A DNA stretch of 64,000 nucleotides, from positions 4,053,835 to 4,117,834 of the forward strand of contig JAQFVV010006312.1 in the NCBI GenBank assembly GCA_028023455.1, read 5' to 3'. Shown here piece by piece: positions 26,595 through 36,837 of this stretch. The stretch is from Epiperipatus broadwayi (taxonomy: Eukaryota; Onychophora; Udeonychophora; Euonychophora; Peripatidae). The notes under the pieces were generated by a model, which saw nothing but the letters and a program-made list of their open reading frames with translations, did no database searches and was not told where the DNA came from. Made by a program: the position numbers and the translations under genes. Within the stretch, counting starts at the first letter, position 1; each line of letters opens with the position of its first letter.

Positions 26595-28865
26595 TACCGT
26601 ACCCTTATATCCCCTAAGCACCGGCTCCCTATTAAACCGTTCTTAAAAGGAATTGCGAGCTCCAAAACAAACATGATACAGCGTAAAGATTTATTTATTT
26701 TTCTTATATCAATAGTTGTTCATTATTAACACAAGAGGGCGCCAGATACGATGATTTGATTCATAATTTAATTTCTCGCATCACCTTACGTCATATCAAA
26801 ACGATTTTGAAGTCTAATCCCTGCCCAAAAGCTCAAACTCCCAGCATGGACCAATAGGGGTCACTCAGGGTCGCGATGTGATTGTCTTCAAGACTATTAT
26901 TCTGGCAAATGACACAATATTAACCAATGGATAAGAAGATCGGTTGATTAACAGATCGGTCCAAGCATTGGACGGGATCATTGGTTATTTATAACTAATA
27001 CGAATGTTCGGTTGAGGCATCATTAGAATAAACAACTAGACGCTTATAACATCATCCCCCCCTTTATCATACAATCCAATAGAATTATTTATACTAGCTC
27101 TATTGACATTTACTTATATTTATTAATAATAGGCCCTCCCAACTCTTAAACCTATGTTAACTACATAATAAGTAAACATCGTGACTTACGGCACGATGTT
27201 TATGAATGAAACTTAAAAGAGATAAAAAAAACAAAAAAATATAAGAAAGACAAATTTAAAAGTATAATAATTAATTGCATGAATAAATGCTAACAATAAT
27301 AATAACTTCAAAAAAAATATATTTAATTATAGAAAAATGATTTGAGGAATGCTCGACTAGTTTAAATAAATAAAAAAATTTATTGATTATAAAAAAAATG
27401 AAACATTGATTAATAGCTTTATTTGCACGCACATACGCACATTCTCGCACTCGCACAGAAAAGAACATATTATGCATAATAAACATGGCTGATAAAATAT
27501 ATTTCCTCTTATTACATTTTGAAAGTAGGTGTGTGTTATAGTTTATCTGCGAAAGAAAATAATAATTAGGATCAAAGTTCATAACTGGAAAAGTCCTAAG
27601 ATTTAAATATGATGGACTATGTAGCATCTGATATTTTTATTTACGAAAGTTGAGATTAAAATAATAAGATTTAATATATGAGAGATTACGGATCATTTTA
27701 TATTTGATTTACGAAAGTCGAATTTAATTAATTATGAGATTGCCTTTTAAGTTTACGTAAAGAATGAATGGAAGCGTTATAAAAAAAAATGTTTACCTAG
27801 GATTTTGCTTAGTCTTCTGCTGCTTCTAGTTTGGTGAGGGTTCGAACCTGATAGATGAGGTTTCCATAATACATGGTTATTCATTTCACATAAGTTCAGC
27901 GTAGTATGTTTGGACGATTCTTGTATATTAAACGGAACAACGTCCTTAGACTGATTGGAGCACTATGTTCGGACGGTATTGTTGTTGATCATTCATAGCT
28001 GTGGAGATGTTCTGGCGGCGGAGCGTCGGTCAATCACTGAAGGGTTTTCTAGCCCATCATGACGATCGACGCTCTAAATGTTAATTTCACAGTGATCATA
28101 TTGGATAAACCGGATAGCAAAAAAAGAAAAGTTCTAGTTGTAGCTTCCGGAGGAATTTAAAAAAAAACTATAAGCAGAAAAAGGTGTAAAAAGAAAAAGT
28201 GTAAAAAGACCCTTTCTTTAGATTTAGATTCATATTTATATGGGTTGGTTATTATCTGAGGATCGAATCTCCACCCAGAGTTCAATATTCTTTGAGTTGT
28301 CATTGGGGTCCGTGTCCTACGTAATGTCCACTCAATCCATATGCTTGAGGCAATCTTAGGTTTATGCAATCTCATATTACAATCTCAGTTAGAAAAAATT
28401 CATACTTATTCACACCTTTTATGCATACATGTGTGCGTGTTTTAAGAGAACAATTTAACTTACATTAGTTTAAAAGTCGAGCATTTAATCTGTCTCAAAA
28501 TCACTTCTATAAGCTTTTAACTTTCACTACAGTTATAATCTAAAACAAACCCCTTTTAATTACCCCCGCGGCATATACAAGTAGAAATCACTTATTGAGA
28601 TTTAAAATGGCATATTAGTAGTACTTTATATTTTATTTTTTTTTTTTCTTTTTAGAGAATATTATTATAATAGATTATATGAAAGCCTTAACTATTTAAT
28701 CAGAAATATTAACATTTTATTTTACAGTGTATTTTATAACGCATTGAAAGAAAACTACATTTATTTTTTATCACAAGTTGAAAGTGAAAGAAGAGAAAAA
28801 AATATAGAGTGTTTACATTGCTCGTGTGTGTGCGTATATACCTGTACCGACTTTGTCTCGGTACA
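26595..28865 (-). repeat. TR-GAG 3' LTR
   Basis: This copy of the 2271-bp LTR is the downstream one in the minus-strand reading of the element. Its base substitutions relative to the other LTR are few, and at six sites it keeps CG where the 5' LTR has TG or CA. Minus-strand frames of 118 and 72 codons (27271-27627, 28157-28375) recur in the other LTR simply because the copies are almost identical. Confidence 0.9.
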
Positions 28866-29877
28866 TATCCCCGCGATCCGTCTAAAAATTAAAATGAGAG
28901 GCTTGGCATTTTAATTTTCACCATAAAATTCCTTATTTTTGACCCCGCTTTGTGTGATTTTTAATCATTTATTTTAGCCGACTATCCTACAGTTCAACTC
29001 CCCCTCATATAAAGAAACGAAGTGGCAGGTCATGTGGTCAGGCTCGGATTGACACTTGACGTTTGCGAACTAAACTCAAAAAAAAATTCTTTTTTTTTTT
29101 TCTTTTTTTTTTCTTTACGAAGAGCGGGCGTGCCATAATTGGAGATATCTTGCCCAGTCTGGTACAGGCACCCCGGGTGGAAGGTTGGCATGGGGATGGA
29201 CCTTTCCGAAGTCCCGCGATGCAAGGTTACGAACATATAGGCATTCTCTTACGGTCTATCTAATGGAAGGCAGGAGGATGGTCATTTCCGAAGTCCCCTC
29301 TGCAAAATACGACAACATTTACGAGGTAGCGAATAATCTGAGTTATAGAACCATAAGCATTCAAAATATCCGAGCTCTGTACCTCCTAGCACAATAGGAA
29401 ATATTGAGGGAAGGAACAATAATAGCGCACTCTCGCGATCCGGCTTTTCTTTCTTTCTTTAGGCGGCATCCGCTTCCTTTCTCCGCGTGTTTTCGAGCAA
29501 CATATATTTTAGTCGAAGGCGGCGACGTTCTTTTTTTTTTTTTTTTAAACTGGCTTTCAGAAATATTAACTTATTTACCTCGAATAGTTTTCTTTAGAAG
29601 AGTTATGACATTTATTCCTTTTCTTTCTTTAAATTATATTTTTTTTTCCTTTTTTTTTTTTTTTTTTGTTTAGTTATCTGCGGTCTGCTTTGGTTTAAAA
29701 TAATGTTTTATCAACCCCCCTTCCCCCCTTGTTATTGTATGATGCGATGCGATGTGTAAGTCCTTTCTGGTCCGAGGTCATTTTCCTTCAGTTACCGTTG
29801 TTTATAAAGCGTGCTCCGGTAATCGTATTCCTGTGGCAAATCCGTGTTCGTCAACGTGTTTGTAGACTAATTTTTCA
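28866..29877 (-). other. TR-GAG region between gag and the 3' LTR
   Basis: About 1 kb with no recognisable gene. Long T-runs (A-runs on the element strand) occur at 29091-29114 and 29531-29546. A motif GGATGG followed by TTTCCGAAGTCCC appears twice (near 29194 and 29276), a degenerate direct repeat. Next to the LTR the minus strand reads GATCGCGGGGATA, the only purine-rich sequence where a polypurine tract should be; it is short and weak. Confidence 0.5.
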
Positions 29878-31074
29878 TCAGTATCGATCTGGTGGTAGCT
29901 TTCTTCTATATGGTTCCTGTCCCGGCCTCTCTATATGCCTTTCCCGTCCTTCCGCTCGCTCGAACTTGGCTATGGCATCCCCCATCTTGTGGATGCCCCC
30001 GTCATCCCTGTTTAGCATCATCTGCCTGATGTCTGTTGGCATGTTGTGTCTAATGGTCGAGATGATTTGCTCCTCCATCATGTGATATGCCGGTAGCTGC
30101 TGGAGGCCGGCCACCTGCCTGTAATAGAACTGCGTTATCGTCTCGTTAGGTTTGAGCCCGTATTTTTCATTGGTGATGTGAAAGTAGATCCCCTCTTGTC
30201 TGGTAGCATTCCAAAAGCTTCGTAGGATCTCTTCTCGATATTCTACGAACGATCTGGGCTTAAACTCGATCGTTCGCCACCAATCTCTAGCTGGCCCTTG
30301 CAGGTATGTGCTGGCAATATTGATTTTGTCTGGCTCCGGCTTTGAGGGCTCAGAAAACAGGTTCCGGGCGCTCTCCACGTGGTCCATCGGACTCTCGTTT
30401 TCACCTGCCCTGAAGATCTCAATTTTTATTTGCCTTTCGGCCCACGACTGGCTCGGTTCCCGCAGGTTTATTCTCAGTTCAAATTTCTTTTCCAACTCCT
30501 CCAGACGTTTGGCCATAATTTCTCTCGGTACGTTCTGTTGTGGCTCGATTCCTTCTACCTTTCTATTTATCGCGTCCACCTTTTGTCTTACGTCTTCCAA
30601 CTCTGCCTTTGCTGTTATCACTTCAGTCTTCGTTTCTTCTATTTCGGCTTTTGCTGCACCGATCTCTATTTTTATTGAGGTAATCTCCGTCTTTACTTCG
30701 TCAATCTTTATTTCTTCTTCTTTGCTCTGGTCCTCCTCTGACTCTCCTGTGTTTCCCTTCAATAATTTTCGTATCTCCCTAATGAATTCCCCTCTCTCCT
30801 CCTTTCTCTCTTTCCTTCTTTCTTCTTCTCTGTCCTCTTCTCTCTTCCTTCTTTCTTCTTCTCTGTCCTCTTCCCTTTTCCTTCTTTCTTCTTCTCTGTA
30901 CTCTTCTCTCTTCCTTCTTTCTTCCCTATCTTCCCTCATCTCTATCATCATTTGGCTCATCATTTTAAGAAGCATTTTTATTTCTGATTCAGCCTCTTCT
31001 TTAACATCTATCTTTTTGAACGTTATAGGGCTCTCCCCTGTCTCCTCCCACGCAGTATCGTTATTGCTGTCCAT
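29878..31074 (-). CDS. gag: Ty3/gypsy-type Gag polyprotein with long charged coiled coil
   Basis: This 398-residue protein is intact from ATG to TGA. Residues 10-50 include ESPITFK and a Met-rich helix. Residues ~49-90 are about four tandem copies of an 11-residue unit, REEERRKREED, encoded by 33-bp DNA repeats. Residues ~120-175 form a second acidic coiled coil. Residues ~240-350 match the retrotransposon Gag capsid domain: ASTYLQGPARDWW, then SFVEYREEILRSFW, then a helix ending near HNMPTDIRQMML. No CCHC zinc knuckle follows, and the tail is short, basic and proline-rich. Gag assembles the virus-like particle that packages element RNA, and the coiled coils may drive multimerisation. Lacking pol, the element would need reverse transcriptase and integrase in trans. 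The intact frame and nearly identical LTRs indicate recent activity. The N-terminus resembles that of the family B proteins at 34871 and 38437. Confidence 0.9.
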   Translation of the reverse strand: MDSNNDTAWEETGESPITFKKIDVKEEAESEIKMLLKMMSQMMIEMREDREERRKREEYREEERRKREEDREEERRKREEDREEERRKERKEERGEFIREIRKLLKGNTGESEEDQSKEEEIKIDEVKTEITSIKIEIGAAKAEIEETKTEVITAKAELEDVRQKVDAINRKVEGIEPQQNVPREIMAKRLEELEKKFELRINLREPSQSWAERQIKIEIFRAGENESPMDHVESARNLFSEPSKPEPDKINIASTYLQGPARDWWRTIEFKPRSFVEYREEILRSFWNATRQEGIYFHITNEKYGLKPNETITQFYYRQVAGLQQLPAYHMMEEQIISTIRHNMPTDIRQMMLNRDDGGIHKMGDAIAKFERAEGRERHIERPGQEPYRRKLPPDRY

Positions 31075-31417
31075 TTATGATTTAATAAAGGAAAAAATTT
31101 TTCTTTTTTTTTTTTTTATGATAAGTAGTGATTAATCGACGTCCGCGCCCCCATCTCCCGCTATGTTTTTTTTTTTTTTTTTCGTTCCGGCTCCAAGTGT
31201 TTTATTAAAAGATTTGCGATATTGTGAATCGCTGTATTTTGTTCCGTTTGTTATTTTCCTTTTCTCCCTTTTTTTTCCCTTTCTATTCGTCCAAACTTTC
31301 GTTTACGTGAAAAAAAAAAAAATTCCTTCCTCTTTTCAGTTTTGCGTCTTTCACGAGGTTCGGCCGCTTTTGGCTAATGTCTTGATTTGCTTCTCTCCGA
31401 AACATTATTTATATTAG

Positions 31418-31437
31418 CCTCACGCTTGGAAGTGCCA
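31418..31437 (-). promoter_or_regulatory. TR-GAG primer-binding site candidate
   Basis: Six bases inside the 5' LTR the minus strand reads TGGCACTTCCAAGCGTGAGG. TGG at this position is what the CCA end of a priming tRNA requires. I could not match the rest to a particular tRNA with confidence. A diverged relative lies at the same place in family B unit 2 (37974-37994). Confidence 0.5.
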
Positions 31438-31443
31438 TTTATC

Positions 31444-33715
31444 TACCGTACCCTTATATCCCCTAAGCACCGGCTCCCTATTAAACCGTTCTTAAAAGGA
31501 ATTGTGAGCTCCAAAACAAACATGATACAGCGTAAAGATTTATTTATTTTTCTTATATCAATAGTTGTTCATTATTAACACAAGAGGGCGCCAGATACGA
31601 TGATTTGATTCATAATTTAATTTCTCGCATCACCTTACGTCATATCAAAACGATTTTGAAGTCTAATCCCTGCCCAAAAGCTCAAACTCCCAGCATGGAC
31701 CAATAGGGGTCACTCAGGGTCACGATGTGATTGTCTTCAAGACTATTATTCTGGCAAATGACACAATATTAACCAATGGATAAGAAGATCGGTTGATTAA
31801 CAGATCGGTCCAAGCATTGGACGGGATCATTGGTTATTTATAACTAATACGAATGTTCAGTTGAGGCATCATTAGAATAAACAACTAGACGCTTATAACA
31901 TCATCCCCCCTTTATCATACAATCCAATAGAATTATTTATACTAGCTCTATTGACATTTACTTATATTTATTAATAATAGGCCCTCCCAACTCTTAAACC
32001 TATGTTAACTACATAATAAGTAAACATCGTGACTTACGGCACGATGTTTATGAATGAAACTTAAAAGAGATAAAAAAAAACAAAAAAATATAAGAAAGAC
32101 AAATTTAAAAGTATAATAATTAATTGCATGAATAAATGCTAACAATAATAATAACTTCAAAAAAATATATATTTAATTATAGAAAAATGATTTGAGGAAT
32201 GCTCGACTAGTTTAAATAAATAAAAAAAATTTATTGATTATAAAAAAAATGAAACATTGATTAATAGCTTTATTTGCACGCACATACGCACATTCTCGCA
32301 CTCGCACAGAAAAGAACATATTATGCATAATAAACATGGCTGATAAAATATATTTCCTCTTATTACATTTTGAAAGTAGGTGTGTGTTATAGTTTATCTG
32401 CGGAAGAAAATAATAATTAGGATCAAAGTTCATAACTGGAAAAGTCCTAAGATTTAAATATGATGGACTATGTAGCATCTGATATTTTTATTTACGAAAG
32501 TTGAGATTAAAATAATAAGATTTAATATATGAGAGATTACGGATCATTTTATATTTGATTTACGAAAGTCGAATTTAATTAATTATGAGATTGCCTTTTA
32601 AGTTTACGTAAAGAATGAATGGAAGCATTATAAAAAAAATGTTTACCTAGGATTTTGCTTAGTCTTCTGCTGCTTCTAGTTTGGTGAGGGTTCGAACCTG
32701 ATAGATGAGGTTTCCATAATACATGGTTATTCATTTCACATAAGTTCAGCGTAGTATGTTTGGACGATTCTTGTATATTAAATGGAACAACGTCCTTAGA
32801 CTGATTGGAGCACTATGTTCGGACGGTATTGTTGTTGATCATTCATAGCTGTGGAGATGTTCTGGTGGCGGAGCGTCGGTCAATCACTGAAGGGTTTTCT
32901 AGCCCATCATGACGATCGACGCTCTAAATGTTAATTTCACAGTGATCATATTGGATAAACCGGATAGCAAAAAAAGAAAAGTTCTAGTTGTAGCTTCCGG
33001 AGGAATTTAAAAAAAACTATAAGCAGAAAAAGGTGTAAAAAGAAAAAGTGTAAAAAGACCCTTTCTTTAGATTTAGATTCATATTTATATGGGTTGGTTA
33101 TTATCTGAGGATCGAATCTCCACCCAGAGTTCAATATTCTTTGAGTTGTCATTGGGGTCCGTGTCCTACGTAATGTCCACTCAATCCATATGCTTGAGGC
33201 AATCTTAGGTTTATGCAATCTCATATTACAATCTCAGTTAGAAAAAATTCATACTTATTCACACCTTTTATGCATACATGTGTGCGTGTTTTAAGAGAAC
33301 AATTTAACTTACATTAGTTTAAAAGTCGAGCATTTAATCTGTCTCAAAATCACTTCTATAAGCTTTTAACTTTCACTACAGTTATAATCTAAAACAAACC
33401 CCTTTTAATTACCCCCGCGGCATATACAAGTAGAAATCACTTATTGAGATTTAAAATGGCATATTAGTAGTACTTTATATTTTATTTTTTTTTTTTTCTT
33501 TTTAGAGAATATTATTATAATAGATTATATGAAAGCCTTAACTATTTAATCAGAAATATTAACATTTTATTTTACAGTGTATTTTATAACGCATTGAAAG
33601 AAAACTACATTTATTTTTTATCACAAGTTGAAAGTGAAAGAAGAGAAAAAAATATAGAGTGTTTACATTGCTCGTGTGTGTGCGTATATACCTGTACCGA
33701 CTTTGTCTCGGTACA
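31444..33715 (-). repeat. TR-GAG 5' LTR
   Basis: This is the upstream LTR in the element's minus-strand orientation. It would drive transcription of gag. It differs from the other copy at seven base substitutions that I could read plus homopolymer length changes; six substitutions are CG in the other copy and TG or CA here. A possible TATA box (TTATAAATAA on the minus strand, plus positions 31835-31844) would leave about 390 bp of transcribed LTR. That promoter placement is weak inference. Confidence 0.9.
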
Positions 33716-34280
33716 ATATATATATATATATATTTTATGCTTACCTGTAATTATTTAGTATTCAATAATTAATTTGTAATTTTATACTCTGTGTTTACCC
33801 TAGTGCTTAACCTCCAAAAATCTTTTGGCTGATGACTTTATTGTCTGATTTTCACAGGTGGAGATTTCGTTTCTAAAATCTCTAAAAGCTGAAATTAGAA
33901 TTGTGTTTTTCTTTGTAATTTTATAAGTCATCAGCAGGAAGATAAAATTTATCCTTTCTTAAATTACAGGTGAGTGATACTTTCGTTCTGCTAAAGTGTT
34001 TACAACTTTTAAGATTTTCGTACTCCATGCACTTTCCGATAGATTCATTTGTGTATTTATTATGTGTGCTTTAAATTTATCAGAGTGTGTACTCAGAATT
34101 TGTTTGTAAGTTTATTTTCTTTTCGTTATTTGCTGGGACAGACGTAACTGTTTTATCTAATCATTTACCTGTCTCTTATTGAGACCATTAATTACTAATT
34201 TTAAAGTAATTTTCGCCAATCGTTTGGCTGGGAATCACCAGTTTAATTGTTTCTTCATTTCAATGATATTTTTCAATTGT

Positions 34281-34448
34281 TCTTGGGATGGATCAATCGC
34301 CATTATTTTAAATGTAGTAATTGGTGCAGTTCATACTGATATAAGGACATTCAAGATCTAAACATGGTCAGATCTTGAATGTCCTTATATCGGTATGAAA
34401 TGCACCAATTACTACGTTTAAAATAATGGCAATTGATCCACCCCAAGA
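34281..34448. repeat. 79-bp-arm inverted duplication at the end of LTR 1
   Basis: Arms 34281-34359 and 34370-34448 are near-perfect reverse complements around a 10-base centre AAACATGGTC. The left arm is ordinary LTR sequence, also found in LTR 3 at about 41214-41288. The right arm replaces the LTR 3' end and the primer-binding region and joins internal sequence. This is the pattern of a template switch during DNA synthesis. Confidence 0.85.
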
Positions 34449-34870
34449 TTTTGTTTAGACAATTGAGAAAGATTTCAGGTGTAAGAGGCAAGATTTAGTA
34501 GGTGGCGGTTCGGTTTTGTCAATTATTGCATGTATTTTGGAGCAATTTGGTAGAATGGGGTTCGTCTTTCTTTTTAATGAAATAATTTAGAAACTTAAAA
34601 AGCGTATTTTCAAAAAGTCTGTCAGAGTAATTTTATTTGAGGAGTTAAATATAGTTCGTCTTTCTTTTATATGAAATAAATTATAAACAGTAAAAAGCGT
34701 ATTGTCTAAAAAGTCTGTCTAAGTTAATTTTTTTTGAAGAGTTAAATATAGTTCGACTTTGTTATGAAATAATTTATAGAAAACAGTAAATAGCATTTTA
34801 TTGGCTTTTAGAGTTTAAATTTTTTGTTTTTTAAAAAAGTTACTATTGCGAATTTAATCTTTGTGTAAAA

Positions 34871-35806
34871 ATGGAAGTCAACGAAGAAAGCGACAGGGCG
34901 GCATGTGTAGAAGAAAGCCCTGTCTCATTTAAAAACCCTCAAATTGTAGAAAAAGAAGAAAGTGAGTCACAGATAATGATGAAGATGTTGATGAAGTTGG
35001 TATTAGAAATGAAGGAGGATATGAGTGAATTCAAGAAAAGTCAGCAAGCAATGATGGCAGAGTTTACAGCGGAAATAAAGGAGGAAATTAAGCAGGTTCA
35101 ACAGGCAATGAAGGAAGAAATTAGTGAAGTTAAGCAGGACCAGCGGGCAATGAAGGAAGAAATGATTAGGGAAATGAAAGAAATGAGACGAGAAATGATG
35201 GGAGAAGTAGAAGAAACTCAAGAAGTAGAAAAATTTGAGGCCATAAAAGATATAAAAATTAAGGTAGCACAGGATAGTGTTAGGACAGAAAAAGTGGAAA
35301 TAAAGTTAGAAATAAGCACAGATGGGTTACAAGTAGAAAGTGTGGTGGAAAATTTAGTAAATGTAAATAAAGCAATAGAAGAAAGTTATAAGGTAAAAAC
35401 AGAAAAGCAGGTAGAAGAGTCTCCGAGGAAAACTAGAAATAAATTGGTTTCAATAACTGTTTGTTTTGAAAAGAAGAAAAGAGGTAAAAGAAAGATTAAG
35501 AAATATGATTTTAAAGCAGAAATAGAATCTATCTATAGAACAATCTTATTTAAAACGTTCGAAAAATGGGTAGAAGATAAAAATTTGCTTTTTACTAGTG
35601 TTGATATGCTCAAAAATAAAGTAGGAAAGGAGGAAGAATTGGGAAGTTTCATTAAGAAAAAGATCCAGGTATATACGCTAGTAAAGACAACAGAACAAGA
35701 AAGAGTCAAGAGAAATTCGTATAAGCTAAGAAAATATAAGAGTGGGAAAGGAACTTATTTTAGTAAGTTAGTAAAAAAAGTAAAAGAACCGCCGGACAAA
35801 AGTTAA
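34871..35806 (+). CDS. Family B Gag-like coiled-coil protein, intact copy
   Basis: This protein of 311 residues has an N-terminus (ESPVSFKN, then a Met-rich helix MMKMLMKLVLEMKEDM) that parallels the first 50 residues of the TR-GAG Gag. About 90 residues of coiled coil follow, made of units like QQAMKEEISEVK that repeat roughly every 14 residues. Then come an acidic segment and a basic C-terminal half with KKKRGKRKIKKY and KLRKYKSGKG. No capsid motif, zinc knuckle or enzyme domain is present. The position right after the leader of an LTR element and the shared N-terminus argue for a shortened Gag that may co-assemble with a full Gag; the basic half could bind RNA (inference). ATG at 34871 is chosen because the same ATG context occurs in the second unit at 38437. 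Confidence 0.65.
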   Translation: MEVNEESDRAACVEESPVSFKNPQIVEKEESESQIMMKMLMKLVLEMKEDMSEFKKSQQAMMAEFTAEIKEEIKQVQQAMKEEISEVKQDQRAMKEEMIREMKEMRREMMGEVEETQEVEKFEAIKDIKIKVAQDSVRTEKVEIKLEISTDGLQVESVVENLVNVNKAIEESYKVKTEKQVEESPRKTRNKLVSITVCFEKKKRGKRKIKKYDFKAEIESIYRTILFKTFEKWVEDKNLLFTSVDMLKNKVGKEEELGSFIKKKIQVYTLVKTTEQERVKRNSYKLRKYKSGKGTYFSKLVKKVKEPPDKS

Positions 35807-36513
35807 GGGTTCAGCATTTAGCAATCGGACGAATTGTTTTTAATAAAAATAAAAAAAAAATTTTTTTGTTAATGAATTACGAGAATGGAGAAAGGTTTTG
35901 ATGCAAATGAAATATTGTTTTGTTTTTTATGAATGCGAGTCAAACGTTCGGCCGAATTTCTAAGAATACTTTTAAAGTGTTTATAGTTTTTTTTTTTTTT
36001 TTTTTTTAAAAAAGTTACAGGAATGTTTTTTTTTTTTGATCACGTTTTGAGGCAGATGAACCTGATTGAAATTCGGTTCAATGGTGTTGTTATTAACAAA
36101 AAAAAAAAAAAAAGAAATTTATTAAGCTTTTAATTTTAATTAAACGCTTAGGGATTAAATTTTCATTATTATTTAAAAAGAATGTGTGTATCAAAACACA
36201 AGCGTTTATATGTAAAACGGATTTTTTAAAAAAATGTTTCTCGATTTATTTTAAAATAGTTTTCATATACTGCCTGTTTTTAAATCCATTTGATTTAAAA
36301 ATAGCCTGGCTAGCTAATTACATTCCTGTTGCTTTTATTTTGATTATTGCAAACAATTTTTATAGCGGAGGTTTTATTTTTATGTAGTTGTTTTCATTTC
36401 AATAATCCCTGGGTAGAATTCCTAGATAGATTGAGCGGGAGATTAATATTTTCCCTGCCTAAGGCTAAGAAATTGAACAACAAGGAAAGTGTTTCACGTG
36501 AAATGGAACAACG

Positions 36514-36546
36514 TATAAATAGCCCCGAAAATTTGGAATGTGAGTT
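36514..36546 (+). promoter_or_regulatory. LTR 2 core promoter
   Basis: TATAAATAG at 36514-36522 is retained, but the initiator reads TGAGTT instead of TCAGTT. Upstream, a palindromic TTTCACGTGAAA (36492-36503) contains a perfect CACGTG E-box not kept in the other two LTRs, which have GTTTCG(T/C)GGGAAA. Confidence 0.6.
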
Positions 36547-36636
36547 AATTCATTGTTCGTTGTTAGACAAGCTGTTTATCAAGTGAGAATTTATATCAGT
36601 GAGGACATTTAATTTCTTAAAGGACATCAGCTGTGA

Positions 36637-36837
36637 TTAAATACCTTTGCCTACAACAAAATGAAAAATTCTATGCTTGTTACCACCACCAGAATGGCTT
36701 GCTAACTCCACAAAAGACGGATCCCTGACTTCCAAGTTTGCTCCAGTAATGCCTTGAACACCTAAAAGAAGCTGGAACCTCTCTACATCTACCTTGCTGC
36801 CTAAAGAACCTGAAAATGAACTTAAGTAAAAGTGCAC
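36637..36837 (-). other. Antisense frame in LTR 2, second copy of the possible captured exon
   Basis: The 66-codon frame matches the one at 26079-26297 with a handful of amino-acid changes and keeps the frame and the upstream CATTTTCAG acceptor-like site. Its 3' end differs from copy 1 because copy 1 carries a ~30-bp deletion after the HFV codons. Confidence 0.4.

Larger units (their letters stand above)
26595..33715 (-). mobile_element. Gag-only LTR retroelement (TR-GAG type), minus strand
   Basis: Two almost identical 2.27-kb direct repeats (26595-28865 and 31444-33715) enclose a 2578-bp internal region whose only substantial gene is a gypsy-type Gag on the minus strand. The element therefore reads right to left: 5' LTR 31444-33715, primer-binding site near 31437, gag, 3' LTR. 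Ends on the minus strand are TGTACCGAG and GGGTACGGTA. It sits in a TA tract of family B LTR 1; LTR 3 has the uninterrupted tract at 40650-40666, and the LTR sequence continues on both sides of the insertion. The target duplication cannot be defined because the target is TA-repetitive. No pol gene is present in the internal region, so it depends on enzymes of another element. Terminal-repeat retrotransposons with only GAG are a known class, described mostly in plants. Confidence 0.9.
25567..34448 (+). repeat. Family B LTR 1, split by TR-GAG and rearranged at its 3' end
   Basis: The LTR runs from 25567 to 26594 and continues at 33716 after removal of the TR-GAG element, matching LTR 3 across the junction. 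Its expected 3' third (present in LTR 3 at about 41300-41769) is absent. At 34281-34359 the sequence turns back on itself and an inverted copy follows at 34370-34448, which joins directly to internal sequence. The primer-binding region is therefore lost from unit 1, and this copy could not have supported a new round of reverse transcription after the change. Confidence 0.8.

Noticed and set aside
27271-27627. 118-codon minus-strand frame in the TR-GAG LTR, repeated at 32212
   Set aside because: Recurrence is explained by the near identity of the two LTRs, the 5' LTR version is already truncated by an indel, and the product is low complexity.
27836-27850. GGGTTCGAACCTG, tRNA-like T-arm word in the TR-GAG LTR
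   Set aside because: No D-arm, anticodon arm or acceptor stem could be built around it.
30308-31135. 275-codon plus-strand frame rich in Ser, Leu and Phe
   Set aside because: It is the antisense shadow of the Gag coiled-coil gene; its composition mirrors the Glu/Arg/Lys codons on the other strand.
35003-35221. 72-codon minus-strand frame in family B
   Set aside because: It is the antisense shadow of the coiled-coil part of the gag-like gene.
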